Positions 45,270-53,926 of a stretch of 64,000 nt of DNA are shown here, one piece after another. Within the stretch, counting starts at the first letter, position 1. Each line of letters opens with the position of its first letter. The position numbers were made by a program, and so were the translations under genes. A model generated the notes under the pieces. It worked only from the letters and a program-made list of their open reading frames with translations, did no database searches and was not told the origin of the DNA. The DNA is from CAWKKW01 sp963850345 (lineage in GTDB: Bacteria > Acidobacteriota > Terriglobia > Terriglobales > Acidobacteriaceae), in the NCBI GenBank assembly GCA_963850345.1, contig CAWKKW010000002.1, positions 744,001 through 808,000 on the forward strand, in the 5' to 3' direction.

Positions 45270-47498
45270 TCAACGCCCGTCGAGGTCGAGCGAGTAGATG
45301 TTCGCGGTCCACATGCGGGCACGCAGCATGGGCACATCCCCCGGCGCCAATCCGCTGAAGGAGTAGTCCACGGCGTCGACGGCATGCAGACTGCTCAGGT
45401 CCGCGACCTTTTCCAGCTTCTTGTCGAGCGACACGCGGTAGAGCGGCGCGCCCTCTTCAATGTAATCGTGAAAATAGATCCACTTGCTATCGTGCGACCA
45501 CTCCAGATCCGAAACGGTTCTCGAGACGAGCGTGGTCCACGTACCCGCGGCCATGTCGTAGATCTTGACGTTCTCTTCTCCCAGCGGCGTCGCTGCGATG
45601 TACCGACCATCGGGCGACCAGCGCGGACTGAACATGCCATCGGAACCGGGCAGCGTCTTCAACTGCCGGGTCTGCAGATCGAAGATGTGGATGGCCTTGG
45701 GAACCGTGCCCTCTGCCATCACCTCAGGCGGCCTGCCAAAGACGATAAATCGCCCATCCGGCGACCAGTCCGGATCCGCCTCGTTTCGGTCGTCTTCAAT
45801 CAGCTTTTCCGGAGTGCCTCCGGATGCGGGCACGAGATAGACCTTCCACGGCTTGCCGGGCTCTCTGCCCATGAACGCGATCTGCCGATTGTCCGGAGCC
45901 CAGTGCAGCACGAAGACCTGCATCGGGCTGGCGGTCAGTTGCAGCCGTTCGCTGCCGTCGGAGCGGCTGCACCATAGGGAGCCGTCACCGGGCCGAACCC
46001 AGGCGACGCGTTGGCCGTCGCGCGAAAAAGCAGTGCGCCCGACGCCGTGGAGGCTCTTACCGTAGGGGATGAACTGCTGTTCTCCGGCGTCGTATCGCAA
46101 TAGATCGTAGCGAGCGTCCAGCCCGAGGAAGAAGATCTGGTGGCCGGTGCGAGCAGTGATCGGGGCCTGATAGCTCAAGGGACCGTTCGTGATCTGCCAG
46201 GGGGCGGACGGCCTCTGTCCAAAGAACGACGACTTCTCCGTCATTCCCCAGATGTTGGTCATGCCGTTGTGCGTCATTTGAAACACGAAGTAGCTTCCGT
46301 CACCCGTCCAGTTGCCACAACACTCCATGTGCGGACCGTTCTTGCGCTGAAGCAACGGTTCCACATGCGAACCATCGGCTGAGCCCTGCCATAGGGAGGT
46401 GGTGTGATCCTTAGGATTGATCAGCGTGAACCTGAGCTTGCTGCCATCAGGCGACCAACGCAGCCAGAAGGCGCGCCCAGGGAGCGTGGCGAACTTGCGG
46501 TTTTCAGAACCATCTTCGCTGGTTACAAATAGATCGTCTCCGCTGGCGATCAGCAGGCGCTTTCCGTCCGGCATCCATGTGCCGTCATGCGCGAGCACGT
46601 TGGCAATGCGCCGCGCTCCGCCACCAATGGTCGGCACGATCCAAAGTGCCTGCTCCGCGTCGGGAGCCAGGTGATTTCGTACCAGCAGTTTCGAGCCGTC
46701 GGGAGAAATATCGCCGAGCGAGGGAGACGCGATATCCGAGGGCAACGACAACAGACTACTCTCTCCATCCACAATCAAGGCCTGCGAGAGAATGCTGCGC
46801 CCTCCCTGTATCTGCAGGAAGAAGAGCCTCGAGCCGTCCGTCGCACTTCCGGGCAAGCTCTCAAACAGCGCATCGCCGGGAGACACGCGCCCGGAGAACG
46901 TGATCTGCGAAACCTTCGCAGGCATAATCGGCGGAATGCCGCGCGTCCACGACCAGGCCGAGAGAGCGAGCACACCCGCGACTATCGCCAGGGATCCAAT
47001 GAAAAGGCCGCGCCTGCGACGTAACAAGGATTCAGAAAGACCTGCAACACCGGGAGACACTGGTTGCAGATACGACGGTTCGCGCTCTGCCGGGGCCGCG
47101 ACTGGAATCGCTGCGCTCGGCAGCATCGGCAGCGGAACACCGACAATTTGTACAGGAGCGATGAAACGGTAGCCGCGCTTGGCAAGCGTTTCAATGAATC
47201 GCGGATTGTCCGCCGAATCTCCGAGTGCCTCGCGGATCTTGTTCACGGCGGTGCCGAGGCTGTGGTCGAAGTCGACCGTGGTTTCGATTCCCCAAAGTCT
47301 CTGCTGCAGCTCTTCGCGGGTCACGACCTCGCCTGGCTTCTCCAACAACGCTGTGAGCACACGGAAGGGTTGCGATTGGAGCTTGATACGAATACCTGAT
47401 TTGCGTAGCTCACCCGATTTCAGGTCCGCTTCAAAAACTCCGAAACTTACCCTCACGTGCGTGCTGACTTCAGGCTGCGCCATCCTGCGTGTTTCCAT
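45270..47498 (-). CDS. CadC-like winged-helix regulator with TolB propeller
   Basis: The 742-residue protein has an OmpR-type winged helix at the N-terminus (FGVFEADLKSGELRKSGIRI; VVTREELQQRLWGIE; VNKIREALGDSADNPRFIE), one membrane span (about residues 165-185) and a long exterior domain of PD40/TolB-like propeller repeats (DGSKLLVRNHLA, RFTLINPKDHTTSLWQG, WSPDGRFIVFG, WSPDGRYIAATP). This is a one-component membrane regulator that could sense an extracytoplasmic ligand and bind DNA inside. The same class is very frequent in Acidobacteriota. The GH31 gene follows by 116 bases in the same direction. Confidence 0.88.
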   Translation of the reverse strand: METRRMAQPEVSTHVRVSFGVFEADLKSGELRKSGIRIKLQSQPFRVLTALLEKPGEVVTREELQQRLWGIETTVDFDHSLGTAVNKIREALGDSADNPRFIETLAKRGYRFIAPVQIVGVPLPMLPSAAIPVAAPAEREPSYLQPVSPGVAGLSESLLRRRRGLFIGSLAIVAGVLALSAWSWTRGIPPIMPAKVSQITFSGRVSPGDALFESLPGSATDGSRLFFLQIQGGRSILSQALIVDGESSLLSLPSDIASPSLGDISPDGSKLLVRNHLAPDAEQALWIVPTIGGGARRIANVLAHDGTWMPDGKRLLIASGDDLFVTSEDGSENRKFATLPGRAFWLRWSPDGSKLRFTLINPKDHTTSLWQGSADGSHVEPLLQRKNGPHMECCGNWTGDGSYFVFQMTHNGMTNIWGMTEKSSFFGQRPSAPWQITNGPLSYQAPITARTGHQIFFLGLDARYDLLRYDAGEQQFIPYGKSLHGVGRTAFSRDGQRVAWVRPGDGSLWCSRSDGSERLQLTASPMQVFVLHWAPDNRQIAFMGREPGKPWKVYLVPASGGTPEKLIEDDRNEADPDWSPDGRFIVFGRPPEVMAEGTVPKAIHIFDLQTRQLKTLPGSDGMFSPRWSPDGRYIAATPLGEENVKIYDMAAGTWTTLVSRTVSDLEWSHDSKWIYFHDYIEEGAPLYRVSLDKKLEKVADLSSLHAVDAVDYSFSGLAPGDVPMLRARMWTANIYSLDLDGR

Positions 47499-47650
47499 TT
47501 CCGTGGCCCCGCAGGCACTTTTATCACTCCGAATCTGCCTCGGTCAACAGCCCCTTGACCTTGAATTTACAAGAGATTCACGTTTGATCAAGCGCGGAAA
47601 CTTTACCGCAGGCAATGTGACACACTCAAACGTTTGATCGAAGTTGGCAT

Positions 47651-49603
47651 TTATGACGAGGTGTTCACTTTCAAGTCCTGCACGGCTCGATGCGCCTGGT
47701 CTATGGCGCAATCCGTGTACGCATACGCGTCCGCATCGGCGTTGGCAATTGCCACTCGCCCGAACGGCTTGCGGGCTTCGACGCAGGGCTGCGGCCCACC
47801 TTCGAGCCAGAAAGAATCCCACAGCGAGTTGTATTGGTAAGCATACCCATGTGGCCATCGGTTCACCGTGATCGCGGCAATGTCGCGTGCCGGATCAAAG
47901 CCTCCAGAACTGAGACTGGTCGCGAGTTGGCTCCGTATGTTTCGTTCGAAGGTGTCGAAGCCAGTCTTGTAGAGGCGGGCTCGGCCAAGCTGGTGCTGCG
48001 TGCGCGCCGGCATCCCAGGCGAACAGGGATACTGGTGCATGGTCAGCACGATGGGCTCGTCGGGAGAGCTCGTACAGTGGTAGTCGCCTACACTTACGCG
48101 CTGATCGAGACTGACTGTGCTGAAATAGCTGCCGGGCGCGTACGTATTCCCCGCGTGCAGTTTTGCAAACGAGTTCCACCGATGCAGCACGACATTCGTA
48201 TATACCAGCGGCACCTTCTCCGCCGACGACAGCGACTGCCTCTGCGACTCGGGAATTTCGTCACTGAGATACGGGATCATTGTGTGCCAGCAGGCCAGGA
48301 TGCAATGCGCTGCCCGCACAGTCTTCAGCTTGCCCTGCTCTACGTAAGAGACTTCAACCTCCTTCGCCGAGCCGACGTCACCCAGGTGGCGCACCTTGAC
48401 CACCGTGCTGTTCAGGCGAATGCGGATGGGAGAGCGCTTTCGATCGAGCAGATCATATTTCACCTGCGCAGTTACGATATCGTCAGCCGTGTTCCCCGGA
48501 ACCGCATCCGGCAGAAGACTGCGCATCAGCAGTCGCGCGATGGATGCATTGCCATCGGGAAAGTGGAAGAAGAATTTTTCAGCCTCTTCATTGGGAATTG
48601 CATCTCGACCCATGCCTGGACCGGCGCCCGGTGCAAGCTTCATCCCACTGAACCCGGGCAGACCGAGGCCCCACGCATCCTGCGCCGAAACGGCGTCAAT
48701 GCCCAGCCCATAGAGTGGTTGCGGATATGCCTGCAGTACCTCGACCACCTGCGGGTCGGTCTTCATCATCTGGGTTAAAAAATCCGCGTAACTGGTGCGG
48801 GCCAGTTTAGCTTTCTTCTCGGCCGAAGAGAGGCCAGGCAGCACGTCTTCGTCGCCCAGGTAGAGACGCTTCAGATCAGCCTTGGTCTTCTCCTTCAGCG
48901 GTGCCTCGGCCGCGAACCTTTCCCATCGATTCTGCTGGTCGGGATCCGTCTTCTCGCCCCACAGAGCGCGCGGATTCGTAATCAGCCGGTCCGCTCCAAA
49001 TGTCTCCTTGTCAAAGAAGATCTTCTGCTCCAGGCCAAGTGATGCGAACAGTTTTTTATCAGCCACCGATGAGAACCGGCTCACATCAATGCCCAGGTCA
49101 CGGATCACGCCGCGCGCAACGGGGCTATAAGGGGCGGGGCTCTCGATGGCGTACGTCCCCCCAAATCCCAGGAGTGTTTTGCCGTCGACGTGAAATTCGT
49201 TGCGCTTGGCGTGGCCACCGAAGTCATCGTGATTCTCGAGAATCAGCACCCGCGAATTCGGACCATTCATCTCGCGAAAGAAGCGCGCTGAAGACAGGCC
49301 GCTGATGCCGCCGCCTACCACGACAAGGTCGTAGGTCTCTCCCGTCTCCTGTGCCGTGCCTGCGTTCTTCCAGAACTCCCCGTCTCGCAGGCTGTGCGCC
49401 GTTTGAAACGAACCGGGGTGACTCCCGCGCAGGCCGGTCTTCGCGGGCGGGTCGTAGCCCGGCGCGTTCTGAGGCTCACCCTGCTCCTCCGATCGCGCAG
49501 CGTGCGGCAGCATGGACGCGGCCACAGTCATAGCAGCCCCGTTCATGAAATCACGGCGACTGATCTTCCGATTCATGCCGAGTTCTTTGTCGCTGTGGCT
49601 CAT
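47651..49603 (-). CDS. Spermidine-dehydrogenase-like FAD amine oxidase, Tat-exported
   Basis: The 650-residue protein starts with a twin-arginine signal (NRKISRRDFMNGAAMTVAA) and has an FAD site (DLVVVGGGISGLSSARFFR) followed by ENHDDFGGHAKRNEF and FGGTYAIESP, the style of Pseudomonas and Citrobacter spermidine dehydrogenase. That enzyme oxidatively cleaves spermidine in the periplasm. Cofactor-binding and substrate domains span the full length. It lies 63 bases after the second oxidase gene and behind the potABC genes in one leftward operon, which supports a polyamine substrate. A different secreted amine oxidase role cannot be excluded. Confidence 0.78.
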   Translation of the reverse strand: MSHSDKELGMNRKISRRDFMNGAAMTVAASMLPHAARSEEQGEPQNAPGYDPPAKTGLRGSHPGSFQTAHSLRDGEFWKNAGTAQETGETYDLVVVGGGISGLSSARFFREMNGPNSRVLILENHDDFGGHAKRNEFHVDGKTLLGFGGTYAIESPAPYSPVARGVIRDLGIDVSRFSSVADKKLFASLGLEQKIFFDKETFGADRLITNPRALWGEKTDPDQQNRWERFAAEAPLKEKTKADLKRLYLGDEDVLPGLSSAEKKAKLARTSYADFLTQMMKTDPQVVEVLQAYPQPLYGLGIDAVSAQDAWGLGLPGFSGMKLAPGAGPGMGRDAIPNEEAEKFFFHFPDGNASIARLLMRSLLPDAVPGNTADDIVTAQVKYDLLDRKRSPIRIRLNSTVVKVRHLGDVGSAKEVEVSYVEQGKLKTVRAAHCILACWHTMIPYLSDEIPESQRQSLSSAEKVPLVYTNVVLHRWNSFAKLHAGNTYAPGSYFSTVSLDQRVSVGDYHCTSSPDEPIVLTMHQYPCSPGMPARTQHQLGRARLYKTGFDTFERNIRSQLATSLSSGGFDPARDIAAITVNRWPHGYAYQYNSLWDSFWLEGGPQPCVEARKPFGRVAIANADADAYAYTDCAIDQAHRAVQDLKVNTSS

Positions 49604-49666
49604 CTCTTCAGTCTCTCCTTCTTGCTCGCGATCAGGGCCCTGTTTTGTCTCTGATGGTCGTACTAC

Positions 49667-51109
49667 TTATCTCAAGAGAGCATGAGCAGCATGTTCCCCG
49701 GTTGCGACCGCACCTTCCATGAATCCCTGCGAATCGGCCAGGTGTTCGCCGGCGAATACGATCTTGCCGAACGGCTGCTGCAACAGTGGTCGCAATGTGA
49801 ACCACTGGCCGGGGCGATACAGCGCGTAAGCTCCGTGCACATACTTATCCCGCTGCCAGGCCTGCGAATGAACACCCGCAACTAGCTGCTGTGCATCGGG
49901 GGACACGGCCAGCAGATCGCGCGTCACCAGGTCGCGACGATGCGCTTCACTCTGCGCTGCCAGCACATCCGCCTTATCGCCTGTGGCATAAGAACACAAA
50001 ATGCCTTGTGTCCCGGGTTGTCCTTCGGTTGTGTGGAAGTATTCGTGCGAGGTCTCATCGCTCATCAAGGCGAAGTCTTCGGCCTCCCAAAATCGCTTCT
50101 GGCACAGTATTTGTGTCTTGATGATGCGTGCGTAGGCCAGTTCTTCGGCAGCCTGTAGTTTGAGGGAGGGCAGCGGCGGATCGAAATGAATCGACGGCAG
50201 CACGGAAGATGGTGTGGCCATGACGCAGGCATCCGCCGTAAGCTTCGCATCCGGTGTCGAGACGATCACCTTGCCCTCCCGCTGCCGTATGGCGACCACA
50301 GGAGAACCGAGGTGCACCGCGTGCTCCGGCAATCGCGCAATCAGAGCCTTCACAAGTTCGCTATTACCGCCGCGAACGTGCAGGTCCATCTCGTCGGTGC
50401 TGTTGGGATTCATGTAATCCGTCTCGGCATACGAGGCACCTGCCACGTAGGCTGAGACCGCGCGGATCGACTCGCCGTAGTCTGTGCTGTCCATGATCTC
50501 GCGGATGCGTAGATCCTCTTCGCTAAAGCCGATCTTGCCGAGCCATGTCCACCAGTCGTACTGATCCATGCGACGGAGGTCTGCTTCGCGGTAGTGCTTG
50601 TATCGCGAGAGGAAGTGGTTCCAAGCCTTGCGGGACTGCTCGGAGAAGTTCCATTGCCCCGGCGGTTTTAGCTCTCCGTCCTCCAGCAGCCACACGCGAT
50701 AGGCATGCGGCTCAAGCGGGACCTTGAGTTCCTTGCACAAGGCGAGAATCTGATGATGTCCATTGCCAATCCACTCGCCCCCCATCTCGCAGACAAGCTC
50801 CGGCGCCTGCTCGAAACGATACGACCACACTCGGCCGCCTGGCCGATTGCGAGCCTCCAGCACCGTTACCGTCCACCCGGCCTGGTTTAGCCGATACGCA
50901 GCGGTCAGCCCCGCAAGCCCTGCTCCGATCACGATGCAGGAATGTCTTGGCCGAGCCGCCCAGAGAGGGCGCGGAAGAACAACAGCCCCGAGAGCAAGAG
51001 CGGCAGAATGCAGGAACTCGCGGCGAGAGAGACCGTCTTCTGCGCGAAGAACTTGCGGGGGAAGGATGGACCCCTCTCCTGCCCGGTGTCTTGCTTCTGG
51101 CAGGTTCAT
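49667..51109 (-). CDS. FAD monoamine/polyamine oxidase, Tat-exported
   Basis: The ATG at 51109 overlaps the potC stop as ATGA and gives 480 residues, with a Tat motif (LSRREFLHSAALALGAVVLP). The FAD site is CIVIGAGLAGLTAAYRLN and the family mark EARNRPGGRVWSY follows; MEGAVATGEHAAHALL closes the FAD domain. Flavin amine oxidases oxidise amines to aldehydes with release of hydrogen peroxide or transfer to acceptors. The 4-base overlap with potC means it is translated with the polyamine transporter. Its preferred amine is not readable. Confidence 0.85.
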   Translation of the reverse strand: MNLPEARHRAGEGSILPPQVLRAEDGLSRREFLHSAALALGAVVLPRPLWAARPRHSCIVIGAGLAGLTAAYRLNQAGWTVTVLEARNRPGGRVWSYRFEQAPELVCEMGGEWIGNGHHQILALCKELKVPLEPHAYRVWLLEDGELKPPGQWNFSEQSRKAWNHFLSRYKHYREADLRRMDQYDWWTWLGKIGFSEEDLRIREIMDSTDYGESIRAVSAYVAGASYAETDYMNPNSTDEMDLHVRGGNSELVKALIARLPEHAVHLGSPVVAIRQREGKVIVSTPDAKLTADACVMATPSSVLPSIHFDPPLPSLKLQAAEELAYARIIKTQILCQKRFWEAEDFALMSDETSHEYFHTTEGQPGTQGILCSYATGDKADVLAAQSEAHRRDLVTRDLLAVSPDAQQLVAGVHSQAWQRDKYVHGAYALYRPGQWFTLRPLLQQPFGKIVFAGEHLADSQGFMEGAVATGEHAAHALLR

Positions 51110-51933
51110 TCCGCGACTTCCTGTGATAGGGCAGGCAGCACGGCGACCGCGGCACTCGCCGTGTCTCTCGATGAGAACCGCTGCCAGACCACGATCGCCA
51201 TGACCGAAAAAATGAAGATGAGCGTCGAGATTGCATTCATCTCTGGCGTCACGCCCCGGCGAAGGCGCGACCATATTTCCAGTGGTAACGTGTTCTCCCG
51301 GCCGATGAGGAAGAACGTCACCGCGATCTCATCCATCGAGAGCGTGAAGACAAGCAAAGCCGTCCCGATGAGCGACGTCTTCATAAGCGGCAGAGTAATC
51401 CGACGCAAGGTCTGCCACCCGCTCGCACCCAGGTCAGCAGACGCTTCCTCGAGGTAGGGATCGAGCCGTTGCAGTCCCGCCGCGATCTCCGTGGTCGCTA
51501 CCGAGATAAGAGCGGTGGCATGCCCTAGAATCACGGTCAGCAGGCTCAGGCGGACTCCCGCTGCCACCACGACTAGCAGCAGCGAAATTCCAGTTACAAT
51601 TCCCGGAACAATCAGCGGCAGCAGAATCAATCGTCGAAAGATCGCTTGGCCCGGAAATTGAAAACGATCGAGTGCGTACGCCGCCGGAAACCCAATCAGC
51701 AGAGATAGGCAAACAGTCGCTGCCGCGACCATTGCGCTGTTCGCGACCGCCGACCACATTGCAGCATCTTGAAACAGCGCGGCATACCAGGCGAGCGTCA
51801 GATGGCTAGGTGGAAAACCGCCCACTCCGGAACCGTTGAAGGAGTAGACCACCAGCACCAATATCGGCAGATAGAGAAATGCAAATACTGCGTAGGCGCT
51901 GACGATGAGCAACCTGGGCGGCGCGGCTTTCAT
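51106..51933 (-). CDS. potC: Polyamine ABC transporter permease PotC-like
   Basis: ATG 51933 overlaps the potB stop as ATGA and has GGAGG five bases upstream; the 275-residue protein has six membrane segments (RLLIVSAYAVFAFLYLPILV first). The EAA loop is EEASADLGASGWQTLRRITL. This permease would pair with PotB to pass putrescine or spermidine delivered by the PotD-like lipoprotein. Its end overlaps the amine-oxidase start by four bases. Substrate choice is inferred from the cluster; spermidine/putrescine permeases resemble other organic-cation permeases. Confidence 0.85.
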   Translation of the reverse strand: MKAAPPRLLIVSAYAVFAFLYLPILVLVVYSFNGSGVGGFPPSHLTLAWYAALFQDAAMWSAVANSAMVAAATVCLSLLIGFPAAYALDRFQFPGQAIFRRLILLPLIVPGIVTGISLLLVVVAAGVRLSLLTVILGHATALISVATTEIAAGLQRLDPYLEEASADLGASGWQTLRRITLPLMKTSLIGTALLVFTLSMDEIAVTFFLIGRENTLPLEIWSRLRRGVTPEMNAISTLIFIFSVMAIVVWQRFSSRDTASAAVAVLPALSQEVAE

Positions 51934-52778
51934 GCCGTCCTCCAACGTCGCTCCAGCGCTTCGGTTGCGTAGAGCAAAGCTATGACTACGATCAGAATGA
52001 CGAGCGCCACCGCTGCCCCGAGCGGCCAGTTGTAATCCGCTCCGAAGAGGTTTGCGACAACATTGGCGATCATCACGCTGCTTGGTCCGCCCAGCAGCAA
52101 CGGTGAGAGAAAGTCTCCAAAGCTAAGTAGAAACGCGAATGTGGTGCCGCTGAGCACGCCGGGCATCGAGAGCGGGAGGATCACCCGCACAAAGGTCTGC
52201 CAGGAACTCGCGCCCAGGTCTCGCGAAGCCTCGAGTAACTCCGGCTGTATCTTCTCGAGCGACGCAATCACCGGAAGCGCGACAAAAGGCGTGTAGATGT
52301 GGGTCAGCGTGATGATCACCGCCATCGGACTGTACAGCAGAAATCCGAGCGGCTGATGCACGACATGCGCCCATTGCAGCAGGGTGTTCAACACGCCCTC
52401 ATGGCCGAAGATTACCTTCCACGCGTAGGCGCGTACCAGGTAGCTCACCCAAAGAGGAAGGATGACGGCTTGGTATAACAAGCGCTTGTACTTACCCGCA
52501 TGAAAGGCGATCAGTAATGCAAGTGGATACCCAAGCAAGAGCGCCAGCAGCGCCGCACAACCTGCGATCCGCAAGGAGCGGAGAATCACCGTGATATAGA
52601 GCGGGGTGGTCAGCAGATGGACGTAGTTCCTGAGTCCCCATTGATGCAGAATTTGCTGGAACGGGCCGAGCGTCCAAAAACTGTAACAGAAGAGCATGCA
52701 ATAGGGCGCAAACAGAAAAGCCGCAATCCAGCCAAGCGATGGCAGCACCACCAGCGAATTGCCGATTCTGTTCCTCAC
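51930..52778 (-). CDS. potB: Polyamine ABC transporter permease PotB-like
   Basis: GTG 52778 overlaps the potA stop as GTGA, with AAGGA eight bases before it, so translation is coupled. The 282-residue permease has six segments (SLVVLPSLGWIAAFLFAPYC first) and an EAA loop (LLEASRDLGASSWQTFVRVI). It forms the channel with PotC in the inner membrane. Confidence 0.85.
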   Translation of the reverse strand: MRNRIGNSLVVLPSLGWIAAFLFAPYCMLFCYSFWTLGPFQQILHQWGLRNYVHLLTTPLYITVILRSLRIAGCAALLALLLGYPLALLIAFHAGKYKRLLYQAVILPLWVSYLVRAYAWKVIFGHEGVLNTLLQWAHVVHQPLGFLLYSPMAVIITLTHIYTPFVALPVIASLEKIQPELLEASRDLGASSWQTFVRVILPLSMPGVLSGTTFAFLLSFGDFLSPLLLGGPSSVMIANVVANLFGADYNWPLGAAVALVILIVVIALLYATEALERRWRTA

Positions 52779-53899
52779 AGGCTGTGTCCTTCCATTTCGC
52801 GCGCCGCGGCAGGCTCTTCCAGAGCAATGAAGTCACTCGGCAGGCAGGCGAACAAGCGCATTTCCCCTTGGCCGGGAGCGCGATCCGCAGGCAACCGGGC
52901 CGTCATCTCCGTTCCATCCTCGCAGCGAAGGGTCGCCAACACCGTCGCTCCCTGAAACTGCAGCATCTTCACGCTCGCGCGAAACCGCAATTGATCGCTG
53001 TCCGCATCCGCTGCCAACCGGAGACGCTCCGGGCGCAGAGAAAACGTCACCGGTCCAGGTGGCCGGTCGATGCCGAATCGAAAAGGACCACAACTAGCGA
53101 TGCTTCCGGTCACGGTGCCTCGCAGCACATTGCTACTGCCGAGGAACGTGCAGGTGTACACCGTCCGCGGTGTTAGATACATCTCGCGCGGAGTTCCGCA
53201 TTGCTCGATGCGCCCACCATGTAGCAGGACTATGCGATCCGAAATGGACATTGCCTCTTCCTGATCATGGGTCACAAAGACAAACGTGATTCCGAGTTCC
53301 TGCTGCAGTTGCTTCAGTTCCCGTTGCATCTCCGCTCGCAGGTTCGCGTCGAGAGCAGAGAGCGGTTCGTCGAGCAGGATCATGCGCGGCTGGTTGATTA
53401 ACGCGCGTGCCAGAGAAACGCGCTGCTTCTGCCCTCCGCTAACGTGTTTGGGCAGGTGCTTTGCAAATTGTTCCATGCGCACCAGCCGAAGTGCCGACTC
53501 GACTCTCTCTGCGATTTGGCCACGAGCAATCCGCCGAATGCGCAGACCATAAGCGACGTTTTCAAATACGGTCAGATGAGGAAACAACGCGTAGTTTTGA
53601 AAGACGGTATTGATGGGCCGCCGCGATGGTGGCAGCGCAAGTAGAGATTGCCCCTCCAATAAAACCTCACCGGAGTCCGCCTCTTCAAATCCCGCGAGTA
53701 TGCGCAACAGCGTTGTCTTCCCGGAGCCGCTCTCGCCGAGGATCGTGAGAAACTCGCCGCGTACTATGTCGAGACTGAGCGCATCGAGCACACGATGCTG
53801 GCCGTAAGCCTTCGCCACTGACCGAATCTGAAGGAACGCAGCGTCGCTTTGGCCTGCGCTGGTGGCCTGTTCCCGCGAACTCGCACCCGATCCGATCAG
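52775..53899 (-). CDS. potA: Polyamine ABC transporter ATPase PotA-like, CTG start
   Basis: The ATPase has Walker A (GESGSGKTT), the signature HVSGGQKQR, Walker B (MILLDEP), D-loop SALDA and H-loop (VTHDQEE). A C-terminal TOBE-type regulatory domain follows (VTFSLRPERLRLAADAD). The first ATG/GTG/TTG in frame is GTG 53818, but that would remove the first beta strand: the codons just before it read AFLQIRSV, typical for this family. Upstream in the same frame a CTG at 53899 is preceded by AGAGGT at seven bases, and a stop lies directly before. I therefore place the start at CTG, giving 374 residues. It lies 27 bases after the potD stop. It energises import of polyamines. Confidence 0.8.
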   Translation of the reverse strand: MIGSGASSREQATSAGQSDAAFLQIRSVAKAYGQHRVLDALSLDIVRGEFLTILGESGSGKTTLLRILAGFEEADSGEVLLEGQSLLALPPSRRPINTVFQNYALFPHLTVFENVAYGLRIRRIARGQIAERVESALRLVRMEQFAKHLPKHVSGGQKQRVSLARALINQPRMILLDEPLSALDANLRAEMQRELKQLQQELGITFVFVTHDQEEAMSISDRIVLLHGGRIEQCGTPREMYLTPRTVYTCTFLGSSNVLRGTVTGSIASCGPFRFGIDRPPGPVTFSLRPERLRLAADADSDQLRFRASVKMLQFQGATVLATLRCEDGTEMTARLPADRAPGQGEMRLFACLPSDFIALEEPAAAREMEGHSL

Positions 53900-53906
53900 T
53901 CAGCTT

Positions 53907-53912
53907 ACCTCT
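53907..53912 (-). promoter_or_regulatory. Ribosome site deciding CTG start of potA
   Basis: AGAGGT on the minus strand, seven bases before CTG 53899. No such site precedes the GTG at 53818. Confidence 0.55.
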
Positions 53913-53926
53913 CAGTGACGCGGCGG

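Noticed and set aside
47690..48778. 362-codon plus-strand frame
   Set aside because: Opposite to the spermidine-dehydrogenase-like gene, which has a Tat signal and FAD motif; the frame has no motif.
49633..49642. CAGGGCCCTG palindrome between the two amine-oxidase genes
   Set aside because: Only ten bases, no T-tract and inside an operon; not distinctive enough to call an operator or terminator.
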